Assembly: GCA_004554425.1 (NCBI GenBank)
Contig: SFMI01000056.1
Coordinates: 1-10,783 of the forward strand
Length of the DNA: 10,783 nt
Direction of reading: 5' to 3'
From: Candidatus Saccharimonadota bacterium
GTDB taxonomy: Bacteria > Eremiobacterota > Xenobia > Xenobiales > Xenobiaceae
Positions 7,225 through 10,783 of this stretch are shown in pieces. Numbering within the stretch: position 1 is the first letter of the stretch; each line of letters begins with the position of its first letter. A program made the position numbers and the translations under genes. The notes below the pieces were generated by a model that had not been told where the DNA came from, made no database searches, and worked only from the letters and a program-made list of their open reading frames with translations.

Positions 7225-7896
7225 CTACTTTTTATGATTTAAAATTGCGAAGTTCAGCAATACCGCTCCCAAGCGCAGCCGATCGCCGTTATTTAGACCG
7301 CGCTCGATACCTTGGGGCAGCCTTTCACCATTGATAAAAGTGCCATTACCACTGCCAACATCTTCTATAAAGACACCAGTCACATCATGGCGCAACAAAG
7401 CGTGCCTTTTAGATACAGTAGCACCGCCGCGCAATCCTTCAAAATCGAGTTTCAAGCCGTCGTCCAGCTGCCCAGGGCCACGTCCCAGCAATATTTTGTC
7501 AGAGTTTAGGCAAAAAACTCGCCCACTGTCGCTGTCGGTAAAAGAAGCATATCCACCTGTCGATGCGGCAGCATAAGCGGGCGCGACAGGTGTGGGCGCG
7601 GCAGCATAAGCGGGCGCGACAGGTGTGGGCGCGGCAGCATAAGCAGGCGCGGCAGGTGTGGGCGCGGCAGCATAAGCAGGCGCGGCAGGTGTGGGCGCGG
7701 CAGCATAAGCAGGCGCGGCAGGTGCGGGCGCAGCCTTATGGCGCGAGGGGAAAATGGGCGTAGGTGACGGTGCCGGCTCCAAGCGAGCGGCCGCAACGTA
7801 TTTTTGTATTTGACCGCCTTGCTTTAGCGAGGCGCCGCAATTATCACAGAACTGAGCTCCGACTAGATTGTCTTGGCTACAGAATGGACACTTCAA
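7225..7896 (-). CDS. Zinc-ribbon protein with Pro/Ala repeat linker and C-terminal FHA domain
   Basis: A cytoplasmic protein with three parts. Residues 1-22 form a zinc ribbon (C3-x2-C6-x10-C17-x2-C20). Residues about 40-112 are a flexible Pro/Ala/Tyr linker containing five 11-residue repeats of the type APTPAAPAYAA. Residues about 127-219 are a forkhead-associated domain with all phosphothreonine-binding hallmarks: LLGRG (136-140), SKRH (162-165) and GSGNGTFING (181-190). FHA domains dock phosphorylated partners of Ser/Thr kinases; no kinase is in the window. The start chosen is TTG at 7896, preceded by GGCGGT nine bases upstream. It puts the cysteines at exactly the positions seen in the other two ribbon proteins here. 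A longer TTG frame from 7935 has no ribosome binding site. First gene of the reverse unit; the acyl-CoA synthetase follows 14 bases later. Confidence 0.88.
   Translation of the reverse strand: MKCPFCSQDNLVGAQFCDNCGASLKQGGQIQKYVAAARLEPAPSPTPIFPSRHKAAPAPAAPAYAAAPTPAAPAYAAAPTPAAPAYAAAPTPVAPAYAAAPTPVAPAYAAASTGGYASFTDSDSGRVFCLNSDKILLGRGPGQLDDGLKLDFEGLRGGATVSKRHALLRHDVTGVFIEDVGSGNGTFINGERLPQGIERGLNNGDRLRLGAVLLNFAILNHKK
7565..7729. repeat. Five tandem 33-bp repeats inside the FHA-protein gene
   Basis: The unit begins GCGGCAGCATAAGC and repeats with a period of exactly 33 bases from 7565, five times. The two copies nearest the FHA domain share GCGGGCGCGACA, and the other three share GCAGGCGCGGCA, so the array grew by copying of two subtypes. 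Because 33 is a multiple of three, the protein frame is kept and the linker gains or loses 11 residues per unit. Confidence 0.95.
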
Positions 7897-8023
7897 TAAA
7901 GTTGTACCGCCTTTGGCTAAAATTTTGCCTATCAAACACTTAATTTCTACGAAGAAATTTTCCTCTAAGACTGAAAGAGCAGGCCTCCTGGTGGTTCATT
8001 GCCGGAAGTTTTTTTTCCTACTT

Positions 8024-8064
8024 TTGTACTTCTTATTTCGGCCGGTTCGTGTTAATATTCTCCT
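8024..8064 (+). promoter_or_regulatory. Possible promoter for a leaderless or short-leader amidotransferase transcript
   Basis: TAATAT (8053-8058) is a good -10 box and ends six bases before the ATG at 8065; no Shine-Dalgarno sequence lies between. That spacing would place the RNA start at or next to the start codon. The -35 is poor: TTGTAC (8024-8029) stands 23 bases away, too far for a standard housekeeping promoter. The call rests on the -10 and the missing ribosome binding site. Confidence 0.35.
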
Positions 8065-8811
8065 ATGTTGACCAGAGAAAATATCAAATGTTTAGTTATT
8101 GAAACCAGACTTGACCACAAATTAGCCGAGCACGAGTTATCTTGTTTAGAGCGCTCTATGCAACTGAGAAAAGATCAGTTAGTTGCCTATGATGTTTTAA
8201 ATAACCCTTTGGAAATCGGCTTGGAAAAAGATTATCAAGCTGTCATTATCGGAGGTACCGGAGATTTTTCCGTAGTTAACGACCGTCCTATTTTTTATGA
8301 AGCTTTGCTTAAATTTGTGCGCCACCTTTGCGCCATTTCTTTTCCTACTTTAGGATTATGTTATGGCCATCAAATTTTAGCTCAAGCTATGGGAGGCACA
8401 GTTATCACAGAAACTCACGAGCGCAGTGAAACTGGTACTTATTTGATGACCCTTACCAAAGAAGGACGTGCCGACGAGTTGTTGGCCGATTCGCCGGACT
8501 CCTTTTATGCTCAACAAGGCCATCATGACGCCGTAACTTCCATGCCCGATTCGTTTATTCGCTTAGCCTACAGCGATCGCTGCACTTGGCAAGCTATGCA
8601 CTTAAAAGGCAAACCTGTTTACGGTTTCCAATTCCATCCCGAGCTAATTCGCCAAGATCTAGTTACCCGTATGACCGCCTACGCTCACATTTACGCAGCT
8701 GAGCCTGGCAAATTGGAAAAAATAATCGACGCTATCAAAGAAACTGACAATCAAATTATTGTGAAAAACTTCATAGATAAAGTTGTCATGCCTCACTGGA
8801 ATAATCAATAA
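8065..8811 (+). CDS. Class I glutamine amidotransferase-like protein (GATase1, GuaA-like)
   Basis: A 248-residue stand-alone GATase domain, cytoplasmic. The nucleophile elbow is GLCYGHQ with Cys99, and the His-Glu of the triad is in FQFHPEL (His191, Glu193); QGHHDAV (151-157) matches the conserved loop of GMP-synthase-type amidotransferases. Such domains release ammonia from glutamine for a synthetase partner, or act as gamma-glutamyl hydrolases. No synthetase partner is near, so the acceptor is unknown. The full-length GuaA synthetase part is absent; length and the C-terminal helix (about 214-248) suit a free-standing enzyme. The ATG at 8065 lacks a Shine-Dalgarno sequence and follows a -10-like TAATAT by six bases. 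First gene of the forward block, 55 bases before the next. Confidence 0.85.
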   Translation: MLTRENIKCLVIETRLDHKLAEHELSCLERSMQLRKDQLVAYDVLNNPLEIGLEKDYQAVIIGGTGDFSVVNDRPIFYEALLKFVRHLCAISFPTLGLCYGHQILAQAMGGTVITETHERSETGTYLMTLTKEGRADELLADSPDSFYAQQGHHDAVTSMPDSFIRLAYSDRCTWQAMHLKGKPVYGFQFHPELIRQDLVTRMTAYAHIYAAEPGKLEKIIDAIKETDNQIIVKNFIDKVVMPHWNNQ

Positions 8812-8816
8812 AATTG

Positions 8817-8851
8817 CTTTTGTCGGCAACTTTGCCTAAGTAGACGAAAAG
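8817..8851 (+). repeat. Hairpin in the gap after the amidotransferase gene
   Basis: CTTTTGTC (8817-8824) pairs with GACGAAAAG (8843-8851) with one bulged G, and GGCA (8825-8828) pairs with TGCC (8833-8836) on top. There is no T-run after it, so it is not a proper terminator. It lies 15 bases upstream of the next start codon and could affect its expression or mark an RNA processing site. Confidence 0.35.
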
Positions 8852-8866
8852 AAAGGCTGCGTCCAC

Positions 8867-9526
8867 ATGGTTTGTACCAATTGCCATAGTCAAATAAACG
8901 AAGATTCTTTAGCTTGCCCCGTCTGCGGTAAGCAATTAATTTTGGACAAAGCAGAAGCAAGCAACATTATCGGAGCCACAGTGCGGAATTCGGTACCGGC
9001 CTCCGTGGAAGTGGTCACTGAATTTATGAACAGTACTGCTGATGCAGCCAAAGATATTCAAGAATATCTTTCAATTAGGCAACAAGTTAAAAATTTAGCA
9101 GCCGTTCAAGCTCAACCCATTCTTACTGCTCTTCAGAAGATAAATGCTCTGCCTACCGACGCCAAGCATCCCGGAGAAGCCTTGCTCTTTTCCGCCTCGG
9201 CAGTATACGGTGGCACAACCGCCTATATGCAAAATGCCAAAATCGAGCTTACTCCCTGGCGCCTTATTTTTTATGAGCATATGAATACGCGCTCCGGTTT
9301 GCTTAATATCGTAACTGCCGCTATTGCTCCGCGTTACAGCTTCAGTATCGCTTTGAAAAGAATTATAGAAATCAAAAAATACGAAGTAAATTACAATCCT
9401 GGTCACTTGCTTATTCTTGAAGAAGATGAACAAATCATTATTCAAACTCAAGATTATTTTCGCTTTGATAAAGCTTTGCGTATAGCTGTCGATACCATAC
9501 GAACAAATCCTAATAAAGTGCTCTAA
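8867..9526 (+). CDS. Zinc-ribbon protein with PH-like (GRAM/bPH-type) C-terminal domain
   Basis: A 219-residue cytoplasmic protein. Residues 1-22 are a zinc ribbon with C3-x2-C6-x10-C17-x2-C20. A mainly helical middle (about 35-115) follows. The last 100 residues look like a small beta-barrel of the PH/GRAM type: GEALLFSASAVY, IELTPWRLIFYEH, then FSIALKRIIEIKKYE, HLLILEEDEQIIIQT and a closing helix RFDKALRIAVDTIR. The order strand-strand-TxxRL-strand, then an I-x-L-x-x-I-x-x-I strand, is characteristic of bacterial PH-like domains, whose ligands are mostly unknown. No transmembrane segment is visible. The ATG at 8867 has AAAGG about 11 bases upstream, a weak site. Probably co-transcribed with the amidotransferase and the following SH3 protein. 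Confidence 0.75.
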   Translation: MVCTNCHSQINEDSLACPVCGKQLILDKAEASNIIGATVRNSVPASVEVVTEFMNSTADAAKDIQEYLSIRQQVKNLAAVQAQPILTALQKINALPTDAKHPGEALLFSASAVYGGTTAYMQNAKIELTPWRLIFYEHMNTRSGLLNIVTAAIAPRYSFSIALKRIIEIKKYEVNYNPGHLLILEEDEQIIIQTQDYFRFDKALRIAVDTIRTNPNKVL

Positions 9527-9556
9527 AAAAGGAATTATCTTTTAATAGATATTAAT

Positions 9557-10159
9557 ATGAGATATTTAAGTGCCGCAATTTTAAGTGTAGGTCTTTGGTT
9601 AAGTAGTTGGCTACCTACCCAAGCTGAATTAGTACCTCCTCCGGTACAGGATTTCAGTCATACTAATGCTTGCACTCCTGTCTCCCGCAAAGCGGTTATC
9701 CAGGCAAATTCCCATCTTTACGTAAGTCCACTCTCTTCTATAGTCAGTGCTCGCGTTGGCAAAAGCAAAAAAAAAGTAAGAGTAACATCAGCTTATACTG
9801 CCGCTGATGGCGCCCGCTGGCTTAAAGTAGTCCTTCCTGACGGTCGACAAGGCTGGACTTTGCAAAGCAACATGCTCGGCGTAGTTGATGCTCGCACCTT
9901 TGCCTTAAGACATAGCAAAGCTATAAAGAAGAAACGTGGCGCTTTAACTAAATTTGCTCAAAATCGGCCAGTTATATTTTGGACTTATCCCAATTCCGGA
10001 GAGATATACGCCCAAGCTGATGGCGATCCCGAAATGGGTATAGGTTATGATCAAGTATGCATCGATCATCACCAACGTGTTTGGGGCCATGTTGCCTATT
10101 ATAGAGCCATACGTGACGTCTGGATTTGCTTGAGCGCTCCACACAGCACTTCATTTTAG
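9557..10159 (+). CDS. Exported SH3-like (SH3b) domain protein
   Basis: A 200-residue secreted or periplasmic protein. Residues 1-23 are a Sec signal peptide (MRYLSAAILSVGLWLSSWLPTQA) with likely cleavage after A23. Residues about 45-108 form a bacterial SH3 domain: AVIQANSHLYVSP, VGKSKKKVRVTSAYT, then ARWLKVVLPDGRQGWT, ending LGV. The C-terminal 165-192 (QVCIDHHQRVWGHVAYYRAIRDVWICL) resembles a second, short SH3-like repeat whose two cysteines (C168, C191) could form a disulfide. Such domains commonly bind cell-wall peptides, but no hydrolase domain is attached, so a binding or scaffolding role is inferred. The ATG at 9557 has no ribosome binding site in range; the only purine-rich run (AAAAAAGGA) is 23 bases upstream, next to the previous stop. 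It ends the forward block. Confidence 0.72.
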   Translation: MRYLSAAILSVGLWLSSWLPTQAELVPPPVQDFSHTNACTPVSRKAVIQANSHLYVSPLSSIVSARVGKSKKKVRVTSAYTAADGARWLKVVLPDGRQGWTLQSNMLGVVDARTFALRHSKAIKKKRGALTKFAQNRPVIFWTYPNSGEIYAQADGDPEMGIGYDQVCIDHHQRVWGHVAYYRAIRDVWICLSAPHSTSF

Positions 10160-10263
10160 CGTTTTTGCGTTATGTAATGTTATTGTTTTGTAGTTTTTCA
10201 CTGTAGAGACGCTAATAGTGTACGGCCCGCCCGTTAGCTATTTTGTGTTAGCTTAATTTTTTA

Positions 10264-10321
10264 CCATATCTACGCTCCGGCTGACTGGCCTAATGGCCAG
10301 AGGCCTGCGCTACCGATATGG
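10264..10321. repeat. Long interrupted hairpin with TGGCCTAATGGCCA tip
   Basis: Outer CCATATC (10264-10270) pairs with GATATGG (10315-10321). Inner CGC/GCG and GGC/GCC helices follow. The tip is CTGGCC (10285-10290)-TAAT-GGCCAG (10295-10300). Small internal loops separate these helices, giving about 19 pairs over 58 bases. That layered form is more like an RNA helix than a DNA operator. Confidence 0.7.
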
Positions 10322-10403
10322 CGAAAAAATTTCGCTGTAAGTTATGGCTGCGGGCTCATGTCCATGTTGGCTGGCTCCAGCAGCGGCTCTTCCAGGCTCG
10401 AAC

Positions 10404-10417
10404 TGGCCTAACGGCCA
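10404..10417. repeat. Second copy of the TGGCC-TAAY-GGCCA palindrome
   Basis: TGGCC (10404-10408)-TAAC-GGCCA (10413-10417) differs from the tip of the 10264-10321 hairpin by one loop base (C for T). The two lie 118 bases apart and the flanks differ, so this is either a repeated element or two similar helices of one RNA. Confidence 0.65.
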
Positions 10418-10583
10418 ATATTCTTCGCCTTCCATCGCCCCTGCCTCCGCCTGTTGATCAAAAACTACACTTTGTCTATACACTGTGCATACACCCACGC
10501 CAACCGATTAGCAAAGCTAAGGACTACAACCAAACATATTTACGCTATGCATGTTAGCGCTAAACTTATAGCCTCGTTGCTTA

Positions 10584-10650
10584 GTTCGTTATATCCCTCC
10601 TCGAAAACATCGCTAACGCGATAAAGTTTTCTCCGGTGGGTATAACGAAC
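10584..10650. repeat. 67-nt hairpin with a 24-bp composite stem
   Basis: GTTCGTTATA (10584-10593) pairs perfectly with TATAACGAAC (10641-10650). CCC (10595-10597) pairs with GGG (10638-10640). After an internal loop GAAAAC (10603-10608) pairs with GTTTTC (10626-10631), and ATCGC (10609-10613) pairs with GCGAT (10618-10622) across the loop TAAC. Only a T bulge, a five-against-six internal loop and an AAA bulge interrupt it. It is the strongest stem in the window and has no T-run, so it is not a terminator. Confidence 0.85.
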
Positions 10651-10723
10651 ATTTCGGGCGGCTATAAATTTCATTTACGTAAACGCAATTTTTCGTGGCT
10701 TATAGTGCGGCTGGCAAAAAGGC

Positions 10724-10766
10724 AAAAAAAAACGCCCTGCCTTGCGACAGAACGTCTTTTTCTTTT
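10724..10766 (-). terminator. Intrinsic terminator, best on the reverse strand, for a gene beyond the right edge
   Basis: On the reverse strand ACGTTCTG (10755-10748) pairs with CAGGGCGT (10739-10732), eight pairs including two G-T(U) wobbles, around an eight-base loop. Nine T residues follow (A-run 10724-10732 on the given strand). Forward, the same stem has two C-A mismatches but is followed by CTTTTTCTTTT, so it could weakly stop forward transcripts too. The reverse gene it would serve lies outside the window. Confidence 0.7.
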
Positions 10767-10783
10767 GAAAATATTTTGAACAG

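Larger units (their letters stand above)
10160..10728. other. Gene-free stretch rich in inverted repeats; possible structured RNA
   Basis: No reading frame here has a ribosome binding site, recognisable domain or coding-like composition; the longest (10318-10557 forward) runs through the hairpins. The stretch contains at least five clear stem-loops: 10264-10321, 10321-10335 (GCGAAA-AAA-TTTCGC), 10404-10417, TTAGC-AAA-GCTAA near 10508-10520, and 10584-10650. The palindrome TTAGCGCTAA (10554-10563) and TTTACGTAAA (10674-10683) add to this. TAAC, TAAT or AAA loops recur. GTTAGCT is repeated at 10233 and 10247. It is not tmRNA, RNase P RNA or a tRNA by any signature I can see. Either a large structured RNA or a cluster of mobile repeats would explain it. 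Confidence 0.45.

Noticed and set aside
7565..7729. CRISPR array
   Set aside because: The repeats are directly tandem with no spacers and lie in frame within a gene.
7506..7796. Open frames in other phases across the FHA gene repeat
   Set aside because: A 33-bp repeat without stops stays open in several frames; the resulting RQVWARQHK or RPHLPRLLMLP peptides are by-products of the repeat.
7897..7935. Longer TTG start for the FHA protein
   Set aside because: No ribosome binding site precedes it, and it would add 13 residues before a zinc ribbon that otherwise starts at the same position as in two other proteins here.
10384..10405. tRNA-like T-arm on the reverse strand (CCAG-TTCGAGC-CTGG)
   Set aside because: The seven-base loop fits a T-loop, but there is no anticodon arm, D-arm or matching acceptor stem around it.
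10318..10557. 79-codon forward frame beginning MAKKFRCK
   Set aside because: It has no ribosome binding site, runs through several hairpins, and its composition (Leu, Pro, Arg and Gln patches) does not resemble the neighbours. It is best read as an incidental frame in non-coding DNA.

Overview
The window looks like ordinary chromosomal sequence from a diderm bacterium outside the well-studied lineages. The evidence for two membranes is a LolA-like exported protein and a secreted SH3-type protein. The DNA is moderately AT-rich and genes are mostly short-spaced. Starts are often GTG or TTG. Three proteins carry the same N-terminal zinc ribbon. I cannot name the phylum from sequence alone; nothing here is a taxonomic marker except the single-chain (alpha2) glycyl-tRNA synthetase, which is widespread.

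Layout. The left edge (1-58) looks like the right end of an IS200/IS605-family element: stacked hairpins, a GAAGCCC...GGGTAGTTCAC end and possibly the last codons of a TnpB whose body lies outside. Next comes a lone forward adenylate-forming acyl-CoA ligase (100-1707), separated by a two-way terminator from a reverse zinc-ribbon protein (1795-2304). A divergent intergenic stretch with repeated TTCGAA sites leads to a forward exported LolA-like protein (2508-3308), which ends in another two-way terminator region.

The middle is a reverse-strand block, read right to left: zinc ribbon plus FHA protein (7896-7225), long-chain acyl-CoA synthetase (7210-5303), a small stand-alone inhibitor-I9-like domain (5199-4924), a terminator-like hairpin, then glyS (4800-3451). 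The first two are almost certainly co-transcribed, and the third may be.

The right part is a forward block: a class I glutamine amidotransferase (8065-8811), a zinc ribbon plus PH-like protein (8867-9526) and an exported SH3-domain protein (9557-10159). The last 624 bases have no convincing gene. They are packed with well-formed inverted repeats, including a 67-nt hairpin at 10584-10650, and end in a terminator that best fits a reverse gene beyond the edge. This stretch is the best candidate for something undescribed (structured RNA or a repeat cluster).

Together the genes cover fatty-acid or aromatic-acid activation, translation, envelope maintenance and phosphothreonine-type sensing. No defence island, phage module or CRISPR array is visible.
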